NCBI GenBank assembly: GCA_028583685.1
Contig: JAMXIF010000003.1
Span: 55,817,084 to 55,881,083 of the forward strand
Source of the DNA: Petaurus breviceps papuanus
Lineage: Eukaryota; Chordata; Mammalia; Diprotodontia; Petauridae
Length of the DNA: 64,000 bases
Direction of reading: 5' to 3'
Shown: positions 1 through 10,790 of the stretch, in pieces
Layout: each line of letters opens with the position of its first letter
Numbering within the stretch: the first letter of the stretch is position 1
The notes under the pieces: generated by a model
The model's database searches: none
Seen by the model: only the letters and a program-made list of their open reading frames with translations
Told to the model about the DNA's origin: nothing
Made by a program: the position numbers and the translations under genes

Positions 1-890
1 GAAGCAGTAACTTTTCTAAGCTCCTCCCTGAATCCTGTCACTAAACTTTAAAAAGTGAATCTGAATGGATTTTAGAGTGACAGAATCCACTAGGAGACAG
101 AGAGTGGCAGAATCTAGCCCAGGAGAGTGCCCATGTGGGTCTGGACATGGGGAGCATGGAGCATGCAGGGGCTGCACCAGGGTGGACTAGAGAGCAGACT
201 GCAGCAGACTGAGAAGGAGCCCCAGCCAGCAGACTAACCCACCCTCAGGGCGATTCACAGTCATCTCACCAGCTTCTCACTATGGGCTGGGAGCTCTGTA
301 AGAGAAAGCACAGGGCCCACAGCAGAGACAGCAGTTTTTCCTGGGGCTATCAGCCCACAACCTGGAAGTTTAAAAATCACCTCCCTGATTTTTCAGAAGT
401 CAAGATGGCAAAGTAAATTGTAGCTGCTCTGATTCCCCCTCCCTGACCTAGAAAACCCAGAGATAAATGTCCCACCCAGAGTAAAATCCTGAAATAGCAG
501 AAATAGCCTTAGGCTTAGGAGTCTCAGAGAAAGGGTGTAACTGAGGCAGTAAGGAGTCTGAAGTGAAGGGCAGGAGAGGTCCCAACAAGTCCCACCTCAC
601 CTGACCAGCAAGAATCTACATGAACTGTAGCCCAGGGGCATAGAGATAGAAATATGAAGTAGCCAGACCACCTCTCCCCCCACAGATTACTCTGTGAGCC
701 TCAGGGTAACTCAGGGAAATACTGAGAGTCCTGGCCTTGGCCTCAGTCTAGACAGCCAGATGCTACAGCACACAACCAGGCACCTAGTCAACAACCAGGC
801 ACTAGCTCCCAGCCTGAGAAGCTTAGATCAGAGCCCTCTGTACCACAGGAGCAGAAATACACTTTAAATATCAGGAAATAGGCAATTATA
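1..890 (+). promoter_or_regulatory. L1 5'UTR with two promoter-like modules
   Basis: This aligns along its length with the reverse complement of 38571-39455. A caagatggc motif (YY1-like core) lies at 401-409, and the sibling L1 has the same motif here plus a second one at its extreme 5' end. L1 5'UTRs of other mammals start at a YY1 site that sets the transcription start (established for human L1). The role here is inferred from motif position only. Confidence 0.7.
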
Positions 891-1896
891 ATGGGCCAGA
901 AGCAACTTGCAAAGGCAAGACCAAAGACAATAAAATCTGATTATTGTGAATGAGAAGAATCACTTTCAGGAGACACCATGGACTCTGTATGCACACCTGA
1001 GACCACATATAGGAATATGAACTGGTCTCAAGCCCAAAAACATTCTTGGAGGAGCTCAAGAATGATTTTAAAAGCCAAATTAGAGAGGTAGAAGATAAAT
1101 TTAAACCTACAGTGTCCAAATTGGAAAAAAGTCTCACTAAAGAAAGCAAATCCTTAAAAAGTAAAATTTTTGAACTAGAGAAAATACCTCTGTGAAAAAA
1201 GACCTTCAAAAACTAACAGAAGAAAATAATTCACTGAAAATTAGAATCAGTCAAATAGAAGCGCAGGATTCTATGATGCACCAAGAGTCAATCAAACAAA
1301 ACATGAAGATTGAAAAATTAGAAGAAAGTGTAAAATATCTCACTGGAAAAACAACTGACCTGAAGAACAGATCCAGGAGAGATAACTTAAGAATTATTGC
1401 TCTTGCAGAAAGCTATGATGAAAAAAGCATCCTGGGCAACATCCTCCAAGAGATTGTCAAAGAAAACTGTCCTGAAGTCCTAGAACCAGAAGGTAAAATA
1501 GTTATCAAAAGAATTCACCGGACTTCTCCTGAAAGAGATCCCAAATTGAAAACTCAAAGAAAGATAGTAACCAAATTCCAGAATTACAAGGTTAAAGAGA
1601 AAATATTGTAAGCAGCCAAAAAGAAACAATTCAAATATGGTGGGACTACAGTCAGGATTACATAGGATCTAGCAGCTTCTACATTAAGAGATTGGAGGGA
1701 TTGGAATTTGATATTTCATAAGGCAAAAGAGCTAGGACTGCAACCAAGGATTAGCTACCCAGCAAAACTGAGCCTAATCTTTCAGACAAGGAGATGGTCA
1801 TTTAATGAAATAAAGGGACTTCCAGACTTTCCTGATGAAAAGTCAGAGGTGAATGGAAAATATGACCTCCAATTACAAGACTCAAGAAAGACATAA
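891..1896 (+). pseudogene. L1 ORF1 relic (RNA-binding chaperone, ORF1p)
   Basis: The start is ATG at 891 (MGQKQLAKARPKTI), which matches the start in the sibling L1 (ATG at 38570, minus strand). The span is about 335 codons, close to the usual ORF1p length of about 340. The N-terminal half is coiled-coil-like (SQIREVEDKF, LTEENNSLKIRISQIEAQ). It is followed by the RRM-like region (SRRDNLRIIALAES, ILQEIVKENCPEVLEPEG) and the C-terminal domain (LGLQPRISYPAKLS), which matches human ORF1p FQPRISYPAKLS. An early stop follows DYCE, and others split the frame. In working copies ORF1p trimers coat L1 RNA in the cytoplasm. This copy is dead. Confidence 0.92.
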
Positions 1897-2639
1897 AAAG
1901 GTAAACAAGGGAAACACACACTCACAATACACACATGCACACATTCACACTCACGCACACATGCACATAACTTGGGATTCAATAAGAGCAAACTGTTTAT
2001 ATCCCTATATGAGAAGTTGATACCTGTCAATATTGAAATTTATATGATTATCATGACCTTTAAAAGGGATATACATATACAGAGGGTGTGGGTATAAATG
2101 AACTAATCTGATGACAAAATATCCTTATGAAAGGGTTCAAAGGGATTGTAATGAGATTAAAGGAAAGGATAAGGCATAAATTATGCCACACAAAGATACA
2201 TAAAAACATATTATAGTAGAGGGGAAGGAAGGAGGGAGATGGACATCATTTGAACATTATTCTCATTGGTTCTGGTTCTAAGACAGATCAACATAATCAG
2301 TTAAGTTTAAGATTCTAACATGAAAAGGCACAAAAACTCATTAAATAGAGGGAAAGGAGGGAGGGAGAGGAGCACTGTATGAAATTTACTCTCATTGGTT
2401 TGGGGTTAAAAAGGGAATAACATACTCTGATAAGTATAAAAATCCATTGTGCCTTATAGGCAGTAGGATTGGTAAGGGGGGAATCAGAAGGGGGGGAAGG
2501 ATTAGAAGAGAGGGAAATAGTAATAATGTGAAAGGGTAGGTAAAGAAGGGGAGGGCACAGGGAAGGAATACTGAGGGAGGCTGTGGTCCAAAGGAAAACT
2601 CTTAAGGAGGGGAAGGAAGAAGGAAGAAACAAAAACATA
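1897..2639 (+). other. Purine-rich ORF1-ORF2 spacer of the L1
   Basis: This opens with a degenerate CA tract (1915-1970), then long G/A-rich runs (about 2220-2630) up to gaaacaaaaacata at 2626-2639. The sibling L1 has the mirror-image tract on the other strand (TG run 37484-37530, pyrimidine-rich 36810-37320). The layout therefore belongs to the L1 family and is not local decay. The spacer is unusually long (about 740 bp) compared with about 60 bp in human L1. Confidence 0.75.
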
Positions 2640-3180
2640 CGGGCAGAGTCTAGATGGAGGAGTAGAAACAGTACTTCTGCAGGACTCTCGCTTCCACCTC
2701 CCCCAATTTATGTAAACACAACAAACTTTGGAGCTACAGAACCCACAAAATGACACAAGGAAGCTAACCTACTGCTGAGGACAGCCTGGCAGGCTGGCAG
2801 GAATCGGCCAATGTGGATTTTGGGATCCAGTAGTTGGGAGTGTATTGGCTTCTTCCTCCGAGGCGAGAAGCCACTGAGGAGCCGCGGCCATGCAGCTGCC
2901 CCCCTGCGGCAGCTTCAGCTCCTGGCCTGCAGAATGTAGAGGGACAAAGCTACCAGTCTGAGGGGTAATCGCTCTTTCTTTAACCTGCTTGGATCTGGAT
3001 TGCGGTCTAGGGTGGGGGTCCTGGGGTGTGTGACCAGCTAAAAAGAGCATGTGGAGGCTTCAGAGAGGGCACCACCTTTGGCAGCTGAGAAAACCCCAGC
3101 AATTGATACAAAGCTCTCCTGTCTGGTAACAGAGTCCTACTGTGGCAAAAAGCCCAAAAGTCAAGTAATTGAATGGCAAA

Positions 3181-4200
3181 ATGAGCAGGCAAAGGAAGCA
3201 AACAAAGCAAAGCAATCCAACATCAGACTCCTAATTGGGGGACAAAAAGGATCAAAGCATGGAACAGGAGGAAGACAGAGAAGTCAGAACTCCACACCAG
3301 AAGCTTCCAAGAAAAATACTAGTTGATGTAATCATAGAGGACCTTAAGAAGCAAATAAGAGAAGTGGAGAAAAATTTGGGAAGAGAAATGAGAACAATGC
3401 ATGAAAATTAAGAAATGAGAGTCAACAGCCTGATTGAGGAAAATAACACCTTAAAAAATAGACTAACTCAAATGGCAAAAGAGGCTCAAAAAGGCAATGA
3501 GGAGAAGAATGTCTTAAAAAGCCAAATTTGTCAGATAGAAAAATAATCTCAAAAGCTCACTGAAGAGAATCATTTCTTCAGAATTAGACTGGAGCAAATG
3601 GAAGCTAGTGACTTTATGAGAAATCAAGATGCTGTTAAACAAATCCAAACAAATGAAAGAATAGAAGGCAATGTGAAATATCTCATGGGAAAAACCACTG
3701 ACCCGGAAAATAGATCCAGGAGAGATAATTTAAAAATGACTGGACTACCTGAAAGCCATTATCAAAGAAAGAACCTAGAAATCATCCTCCAAGAAATTCT
3801 CAAGGAAAACTGCCCTGATGTTTTAGAACCAGAAGGAAAATTAGAGCTTGAAAGAATCCACCAATCACCTACTGAAAAAGATCCCCAAAAGAAAACTTTT
3901 AGGAATATTATAGCCAGATTTCTGAAATTCCCAGATCAAGGAGAGAATATTACAAGCATCTAGGAAGAAACAATTTGAATTTTGTGGAAACACAATCAAA
4001 ATAACACAGGATCTGGCAGTTTCTACACTGAGGAATTGAAGGGCTTGGAATATGATATTCCAGAGGTCAAAGGAGCTGGGATTAAAACCAAGAATCATCT
4101 ACCCAGCAAAACCGAGTTACATGTTTCAGGGGAAAATATAGTCATTCAGTGGAATAGAGGACTTTCAAGCATTCTTGATGGAAAAAAACAGAGTTGAATA
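3181..4200 (+). pseudogene. HAL1 ORF1 relic (L1 ORF1p-like)
   Basis: The likely start is ATG 3181 (MSRQRKQTKQSNPTSDS), which differs from the host L1 start but resembles the start of the L1 piece at 16875 on the minus strand (MSKKQHSKTRTIDS). The coiled-coil region includes LKKQIREVEKNLGREM and LIEENNTLKNRLTQM. The RRM-like part is SRRDNLKMTGLPESH followed by ILQEILKENCPDVLEPEG, and C-terminal remnants follow. Several in-frame stops break it. The ordering of domains and the length of about 340 codons match L1 ORF1p. HAL1 ORF1p presumably bound its own RNA while ORF2p was supplied in trans (inference). Confidence 0.85.
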
Positions 4201-5225
4201 GAAAATCCGACACTCAGAAGAAGCAAGAAAAGCTTGAGAAGGTAAACAGGGAAAAGATATCATAAGGAACTTATCAAAGTCGAACTCTTTACATTCCTAC
4301 ATGGACAAACAATAATTATATCTGATGAAACTTTTCTCAGTATGAAAATAGTTGAAGGAAATATATAATGTCTATCTAGGAAGGCGTATGGACATATGAA
4401 TACATATATGAATTTATGTATATATGTTTATAGGTATACATAGATAGAGGGCACAGGACCAATTTAATAGGAAGGGATGATACTTAAAAGGTGAAATTAA
4501 GAGGTGAGAGAGGAATGTAATGAGAGGAGATGGGGAGAGACAGAATGGGGTAAACTAATATATCAGAGGCAAGGGAAAATGATTACAATGGAGGGGAAGA
4601 ACAGGAAGGCAAAAAGGCAAAACCTTAATCTCATTGAATTTGGTTCAGGAAGGGAATGACATACACACTAAATAGGTTATCTCACCCTACAAGAGAGTAG
4701 GGGGGAAGGGAAAGTTGAAGCAACCACTTTTGAAAAGGGACAGGATCAAAGTAGAGAATAGAACAAGTGGGAGATGGGATAGGAGGGAGGGAAATATAGT
4801 CAGTCTTTTACAGTATATCTACTATGGTAATGTTTTGCATAGCTACACATGTACAACCTATACTAAATTGCTTATCTTCCAAGTAAGGGTGGAGACAAGA
4901 GAGGAAGGGAATGAATCTAGAATTCAAAGTTTTAAAATAAAATGTTTAAAAAATATAAATACAATTATTAATACTATTTTACATGTAATTGGGGAATAAG
5001 ATATACAGACATTGGGGCATAGAGATCCACCATGTCCTACTGGAAAGTCAAAGGGGGTATGGGGAAAGATATGGAAGAAAGCAGATTGGAGGAGGAGATA
5101 TCCTGTGGGACTGCTATTTTGGGGTGGTGGGTAGGGGGAAAATGGGGAAAAAATTTGTAATTCAAAATCTGGTGGAAATGAATGACGTAAACCTGAAGTT
5201 AATAAAGCATTTGAAAAAAAAAAAT
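4201..5225 (+). other. HAL1 3' region with two consecutive LINE 3'-end-like modules
   Basis: After ORF1 comes a purine-rich spacer homologous to the L1 ORF1-ORF2 spacer. At about 4830-4999 there is a stretch like the 3' end of marsupial LINEs (aagttttaaaataaaatg, tttacatgtaattgggg). A second 3'UTR homologous to the host L1 3'UTR then runs from about 5000 to 5213 and ends in aataaagcatttg plus A residues. ORF2 was therefore lost between spacer and 3'UTR, and an extra end module was perhaps captured. Confidence 0.6.
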
Positions 5226-5258
5226 AGAAACAAAAGCATAAGCAGGGGAGGGAATAGG

Positions 5259-8200
5259 ATAGAGGGAAAGAGACAGATAGTAATCATTACTATGAATGTG
5301 AATGGGATTAACTCTCCCATAAAATGGAGGCAGATAGCAGAATGGATTAAAAACCAAAATCTTACATTATGCTGTCTACAAGAAACACATTTGAAACAAG
5401 GGGATATGCACATGGTAAAGGTAAAAGGTTCAAGGAGAATATGTTATGCTTCAGTTAAAGTAAAACAAGAACAGGGGTACCAATCCTTATCTCAGATAAA
5501 GCAAAAGCAAAAATAGATCTAATGAAAAGAGATAAGTAAGGGAACTATATTCTGCTAAAAGGCACCATCCAGAATGAAGCAATATCATTACTTAACACAT
5601 ATGCACCAAGTGGTATAGCATCCAGATTCCTAGAGGAGAAGTTAAGGGAATTAGAGGAAGAAATAGATAGTAAAACTATACTAGTGGGGGACCTTAATCT
5701 CCCCCTCTCTGAACTTGATAAATCTAACATCGAAATAAACAAGAAAGAAGTTAAGGAGGCAAATAGAATTTTATAGAGGCTAGATATGATAGATCTCTGG
5801 AGAAAACTGAATGGGGATTCAAAGGAATATACCTTCTTCTCAGTGGTACATGACACATATACAAAAATTGACCATATACTAGGGCATAAAAACCTCACAA
5901 TTCAGTGCAGAAAGGCAGAAATATTAAGTGCATCATTCTCAGATCATGATGCAATAAAAATCATATGCAATAAAGGGCCATGGAAAGATAGACTAAAAAC
6001 CAATTGGAAAGTAAATAATTTAATCCTAAAGAATGAGTGGGTCAAACAAGAAATTATAGAAATTATCAGCAACTTCATTCAAAAGAATGACAATAATGAG
6101 ACAACATACCAATATTTGTGGGATACAGCAAAGGCGGTTCTTAGGGGAAGTTTTATATCCCTGAGTGAATTAATGAATAAATTAGAGAAAAGGGAGGTCA
6201 ATGAATGGGGCATACAATTGAAAAAGCTAGAAAAAGAACAAATTTAAAATCTCCAATTAAATACTAAATTAGAAATAATGAAAACCAAAGGAGAGATTAA
6301 TAAAATTGAAATTAAGAAAACTATTGAATTAATAAATAAAACTTAGAACTGGTTTTATGAAAAAAAACAATAATATTGATAGACTCAGTCAATATGATAA
6401 AAAAGAAAGAATTAAGACAAATTATGAATATCAAAAATGAAAAGGGTGAATCTACCTCCAATGAAGAGGAAATGAAAATTATAATTAGGAATTATTTTTC
6501 CCAATGGTATGCACATAAATTTGACAATCTTAGTGAAATGGATGAATATTTACAAAAATATGTTGCTCAGGTTAACTGAAGAAGTAAATTATTTAAGTAA
6601 CCCTATCTCAGAAAAATAAATTGAACAAGCCATCAGTGAACCCCCTAGGAAAAAATCTCTAGGGCCAGATGGATTTACTAGCAAATTCTATCAAACATTT
6701 AAAGAACAATTGATTCCAATACTGTACAAATTATTTGGGAAAATTAGTGAGGAAGGAATCCTACCAAATTCACTTTATGACACAAATATGGTACCGATAC
6801 CTAAATCAGGAAGAGATAAAATGGAAAAAAAAATTATACACCAATTTCCCTCATGAATATAGCTGCAAAGATTTTAAATAAAATATTAGCAAAAAGACTA
6901 CAGCAATTTTTCAGAAGAATAATACACTTTGATCAGGTAGGGTTTATTCCAGAAATGCAAAGATGGTTTAATATTAGGAAAACCATTAGTATAATTGATT
7001 GTATCAATAATAAAACTAGCAGAAACTACATGATGATCTCAATAGATTCAGAAAAGGCTTTTGACAAAATACAACCTCCATTCCTATTAAAAACACTAGA
7101 AAGTATAGGAACAAATGGAGCATTCCTTACAAAAATAGGTAGCTTCTATTTAAAGCCATCAGCAAGGATTATATGTAATGGGGATAAGATAGAAGCATTT
7201 CCAATAAGATCAGGGGTGTAACAAGGGTATCCACTATCACCCCTCTTATTCAATCTGGTACTAGAAATGTTACCAGTAGCAATTAGAGAAGAAAAAGAAA
7301 TCAAAGGAATCAGATTAGGCAAAGAAGAGACCAAGTTATCACTCTTTAAGGAAGATATGATATACTTAGAGAATCCTAAAGAATCAAATAAAAAACTGCT
7401 TGAGACAATAAATAAATTTGACAAAGTTGCAGGATAAAAAATAAACCGACATAAATCCTTGGCATTCCTATATTTCTAATGAAATCCAACAGCAAGAGAT
7501 AGAAAGAGAAATCCCATTTAAAGTTACTGTAGACATTAGAAAATATTTATGAATCTGTGTGCTGAAACAAACCCAGAACTCCTATAAATACAACTACAAA
7601 ACACTTCTCACACAAATAAAGTCAGATCTAACTAATTGGAAAAGCATCAATCACTCCTGGCTGGGTCGAGCTAATATAATAAAAATGACTATTTTACCTA
7701 AATTAAATTACATATTTAGTGCTATACCAATCAATTTACCAAAAAATTACTTGATAGAACTAGAAAAAATAGTAACAAAATTCATTTGGAAGAAGAAAAT
7801 ATCCAGAATATCAAGGGAATTAATGAAAAGAAATGCTAGGGAAGGTGGACTAACTATACTAGATTTTAATCTGTATTATAAAACAACAGCCATCAAAATT
7901 ACTTGGTACTTGCTGAGGAAGAGTAGTGGATCAATGAAAATGACTGGGTATGTGAGACTCAGCAGTCAATGACTGTAGTAATCTACTGTTTGACAAACCC
8001 AAAGACCTCAGTTTTTGGTATAAAAACTCACTGTTTGACAGCACCTGCTGGGAAAACTGGAATATAGTATGGCAGAAACTGGGCATAGACCATTATCTAA
8101 CACCGTATACCAAAATTAAGTCTAAATGGGTGCATGATCTAAGTATAAAGGAAGATTCTCTTAGCAATCTAGGAAAGAAAGGAATAGTTTACCTTTCAGA

Positions 8201-9593
8201 TTTATGGAGAGGGGAAGACTTTATGGCCAAACAAGAATTAGAGAGTGTCATAAAATGCAAAATGGATAATTTTGATTACATTAAATTGAAAAGCTTCTGT
8301 ACAAACAAAGCCAATGTAATCAAAATTAAGAGGGAAGTAGAAAATTGGGAAAGAATTTTTACAACCAACATCTCTGATAAAGGCCTCATTTCTAAAATAT
8401 ACAGAGAATTGAGTCAAATCTCTAAAAATACAAGTCATTCCCCAACTGATAAATGGTGAAAGGATATGAACAGGCAGTTTTCAGAGGAAGAAATTAAAGA
8501 TATCTATAAGCATAGGAAAAAAATGCTCTAAATCATTATTGATAAGAGAAATGCAAATCAAAACAACTCTGAGGTACCACATCTCACCAGTCAGATTGGC
8601 AAAGATGACAAAACAGGAAAATGGCAAATGCTCAAGAGGATGTGGAAAAATTGGAACACTAATGCATTTCTGGTGCAGTTGTGAACTGATTCAACCATTC
8701 TGGAGAGCAATCTGAAATTATGCCCAAAGGTCTATAAATAATTTCATACCCTTTATCCCAGCAATACCACTTCGAGGGTTGTATCCCAAAGAGATCATAG
8801 AAGTGGGAGGTAGACCCTGTAATGGAAATGCAAATTTAAAGATCTTCCCTGCCCCTAGGCTAAAGTGCACCTGGAGCCTGGGGTGGGAGGCTTGTTTTTC
8901 AGTAGATACTTCTTGATTGGCCAGTGGGTCCAGAAGGTTGTTACATTCTCTGAGCCAGGAGAAGGCTATATAAGCCCTGATGTGTAGCTTTGTTTTGGGG
9001 GCTCACTTTGAGAAGTGTTCTGTGATTTGATATGGATTCTGGGAAGCCATTGTCCTGAGCCCCCCTGGCTTTGAAAAACCCAGATGTTGAAAGCCAGATG
9101 TTGTTTGGTATGGATGTAATGGTTGGACAGTTTAGAAACTGTCTATTTGATCTGTTTCTGTCTTGATAATTCTGTCTGTATATTCTAAAGTTCGGGGTGC
9201 TGATCTTTTTCCCCTGAACTAGGTAAATGATACACATCTGACTGATTAAAGTAAGCTTGTTAACCCTATTTGAATTGCTTTCCTTTATCAAAGCAGATCC
9301 AAGAACCTGTGGTGGCAGCAAACCCTGAGGACACTTGGGGTGCTTGCTGCTACAGACCCATATGTACAAAAATATTTATAGCAGCTCTTTTTGGGGTGGC
9401 AAAGAGTTGGAACTTAAGGGGATGCCCATCAATTGGAGAATGGCTGAAAAAGTTGTGGTATATGAATGTAATGGAATACTATTATGGTATAAGAAATGAG
9501 GAGCAGTTGCACTTCACATTTACCTGGAGAGTCTTATACAAACTGATGCTGAGTGAGAAGAGCAGAATAGGAGAAATTTATACACAATTATAG
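5259..9593 (+). pseudogene. L1 ORF2 relic (endonuclease plus reverse transcriptase)
   Basis: The frame begins at ata-gag (5259), where the sibling L1 has ATG-GAG, so the start codon is lost. The endonuclease part reads NVNGINSPIKWRQIAEWI and QETHLKQGDMH, matching human L1 NINGLNAPIK and QETHL. The RT part shows [13 protein letters not shown] (about 6663-6700), [20 protein letters not shown] (about 7041-7100, motif A) and EDMIYLENP where FADD should be (about 7355), so the catalytic FADD box is lost. The C-terminus reads GRPICTKIFIAAL across the LTR insertion and LWYMNVMEYYYGIRN (about 9456-9500). At least seven separate open pieces remain. The usual length is about 1,280 codons. It is plainly inactive. 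Confidence 0.92.
8818..9354 (+). mobile_element. Solo LTR of an endogenous retrovirus inside L1 ORF2
   Basis: It starts tgtaatgg and ends ctgctaca, with an exact 5 bp target duplication gaccc at 8813-8817 and 9355-9359. Length is 537 bp. It carries a tatataag box near 8967 and an attaaa-type signal near 9245. No internal retroviral sequence is present, so it is a solo LTR left by recombination. It is the same family as 34340-34882, with about 90% identity by eye. The exact duplication and clean ends suggest it is younger than its host L1. The 5 bp duplication fits several ERV classes, so the class is left open. Confidence 0.92.
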
Positions 9594-9997
9594 ACAAAAC
9601 TTATGTGTGATGACCAAGTTTGATAGACTGGACTCTTCTCAGCAATGCAGGGTTATGAGCCAACTACAAAAGACTTATGATGGAGAGAGATGTCTACATT
9701 CAGAGAAAGAACTAGAAAGAATAGACTTTGAATGCAGATTGAAGCCAAATACCTGCTCTCTTTCTTTTTCTTGTTTGGTTTTGTTTCCTCTTTCCCACTG
9801 TTCATTCCATCTGATACAATCCTTCTTTATAACCTGACTAATGTCTAATGTGAAAGTATTTGCCGATCCTATACATGATTTTATGCCACTATGGGGAAGG
9901 GAAGGAGAGAGGGGGAGAAAAATTGAAACCCAAGAAATTGTGGAACTGAATCTTGTAAACTAAAAGTAGACAAATTAATAAAGACCCAAAAAACCCC
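9360..9997 (+). other. L1 ORF2 C-terminal end and 3'UTR
   Basis: The coding end (IYTQL, stop at 9591-9593) is followed by a 3'UTR with the family sequence gaatgcagattgaagcc, a T-rich run, gaaacccaagaaattgtgg and a terminal aattaataaag. The sibling L1 ends with the same series on the minus strand (31556-31900). L1 RT recognises the 3' end of its RNA in some lineages, and the similar end of the HAL1 element is consistent with that. Confidence 0.8.
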
Positions 9998-10012
9998 AAA
10001 ACTTAAAATATG

Positions 10013-10177
10013 GGGGTGGCTATGTCATATAGTGAATAGAGCACTAGCCCTGAAGTCAGGAGGACTTGAGTTCAAATCCAGCCTCAGACACTTAACACTT
10101 ACTCATCGTGTGACCTTTGGCATGTTGCTTAACCCCAAACTGCCCTCCAAAAAAAAAAGCAAAAAACTCCCCCCCCC
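10013..10177 (+). mobile_element. tRNA-derived SINE, type 1
   Basis: The 5' part has a B-box-like gagttcaaatccagcc after ggaggact, then the conserved ctcagacacttaacact and gtgacctttggc core, with an A-rich tail. A 15 bp duplication flanks it: aaaacttaaaatatg at 9998-10012 and aaaccttaaaatatg at 10178-10192. It entered the A-rich end of the L1. SINEs of this type use L1 machinery (family knowledge). Confidence 0.85.
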
Positions 10178-10240
10178 AAACCTTAAAATATGTGTTATCT
10201 CGTGAATGCCACATCATCTCCCTTGGTGTCATTTACCTCA

Positions 10241-10408
10241 GCTACAAGAAGAGAAGAAGGAAGCAATGAAGCAAAAAATGAAGGAAGGAAGGAAAGAAGG
10301 AATGGAGGGAGGAAGAGAAGAAGGAAGGGGGGGAAGGGAGGATGTAAGGAAGGAAGGAGGAAAAGGAAGATGGAGGAAGGGAAAAAGGAAGGAAAGAAGG
10401 ATTTTTTA
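10241..10408 (+). repeat. GA-rich (GGAA)n-like tract
   Basis: Nearly pure purine sequence with aagg and gaag units. Open frames here are simple-repeat artefacts. Confidence 0.9.
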
Positions 10409-10596
10409 AGTACCTACTATGTTTCAGGCACTATGTTAAGGACTTATAAATATTTCATTTCATCTTCATAATAACCATGAGAAGTAAGTGCAATTATTAT
10501 CTATATTTTATAATAGAAAATTAAGAGAGACAGGTTAATAGGTTAATGAACTTGCCTAGTGTTATACATGGCTAGATTTGAGCTCAAATGTCATTT
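10404..10596 (-). mobile_element. MIR SINE, degraded
   Basis: The reverse-strand MIR series is visible: tacctactatgt, ggcactatg, aataaccatgagaagtaag, then aacttgcctagtg and gatttgagctcaaatg. Such copies are ancient in mammals. Confidence 0.75.
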
Positions 10597-10790
10597 AACT
10601 CTTGTAATAATTATGCCATTCTTAGGAGTTGTAAGTATCATCTTCCCATATAGGAATGTAAACAGTTTAACATTAATATATTCTTTATGATTTCTCTTTC
10701 AAATTTACCATTTTATGCTTCTTGAGTCTTGTATTTGAAAATCAAATTTTCTATTTAGATTTGTTCTTTTCATCAGGAACTTGAAAATCC
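10597..10790 (-). repeat. First copy of a ~185 bp direct repeat
   Basis: It matches 12240-12420 with only scattered differences, including shared runs taataattatgccattctt and aggaatgtaaacagtttaac. The two copies are about 1.45 kb apart in the same direction. Confidence 0.85.

Larger units (their letters stand above)
2640..5225 (+). mobile_element. HAL1-type element: L1 derivative with ORF1 and no ORF2, inserted in the L1
   Basis: A 15 bp target duplication flanks the insert: agaaacaaaaacata at 2625-2639 and agaaacaaaagcata at 5226-5240, with one mismatch. The 5' end starts cgggcagagtctagatgg, an L1-like start. A GC-rich 5'UTR follows, then an ORF1 relic (3181 to about 4200), a purine-rich spacer (about 4440-4790) and a 3'UTR ending in aataaa (5201-5206) with a short A tail (5214-5224). 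No endonuclease or reverse transcriptase sequence is present. The host L1 resumes at 5241 in its own ORF2. Half-L1 (HAL1) elements with this plan are known in mammals, and family membership is inferred from architecture. The sibling L1 at 36816-36830 shows the unfilled site. Confidence 0.9.
1..9997 (+). mobile_element. Near full-length L1 LINE, interrupted by a HAL1-type element and a solo LTR
   Basis: Parts in order: 5'UTR (1-890), ORF1 (891-1896), purine-rich intergenic spacer (1897-2639), resuming at 5241 with ORF2 (from about 5259) and a 3'UTR ending near 9997. Without the insertions it is about 6.85 kb, a normal L1 length. Comparison with the minus-strand L1 at 31556-39477 suggests that only about 25 bases of the 5' end lie outside the window. 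The 3'UTR has an AATAAA-type signal (aattaataaag near 9973-9983) followed by an A-rich end, which a SINE then entered. The element's own target duplication cannot be seen because its 5' flank is missing. Both reading frames carry several stops and frameshifts, so it is inactive but still easy to read, which suggests moderate age. Confidence 0.93.

Noticed and set aside
1-5000. An L1 with two tandem ORF1 genes
   Set aside because: Target duplications, the A tail and the empty site in the sibling L1 show that the second ORF1 belongs to an inserted HAL1-type element.
10013-10177. tRNA gene from the B-box-like sequence
   Set aside because: No cloverleaf. The copy has a SINE body, tail and target duplication.
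10190-10471. Gly/Lys/Glu-rich open frame
   Set aside because: Translation of a GA-rich tract.
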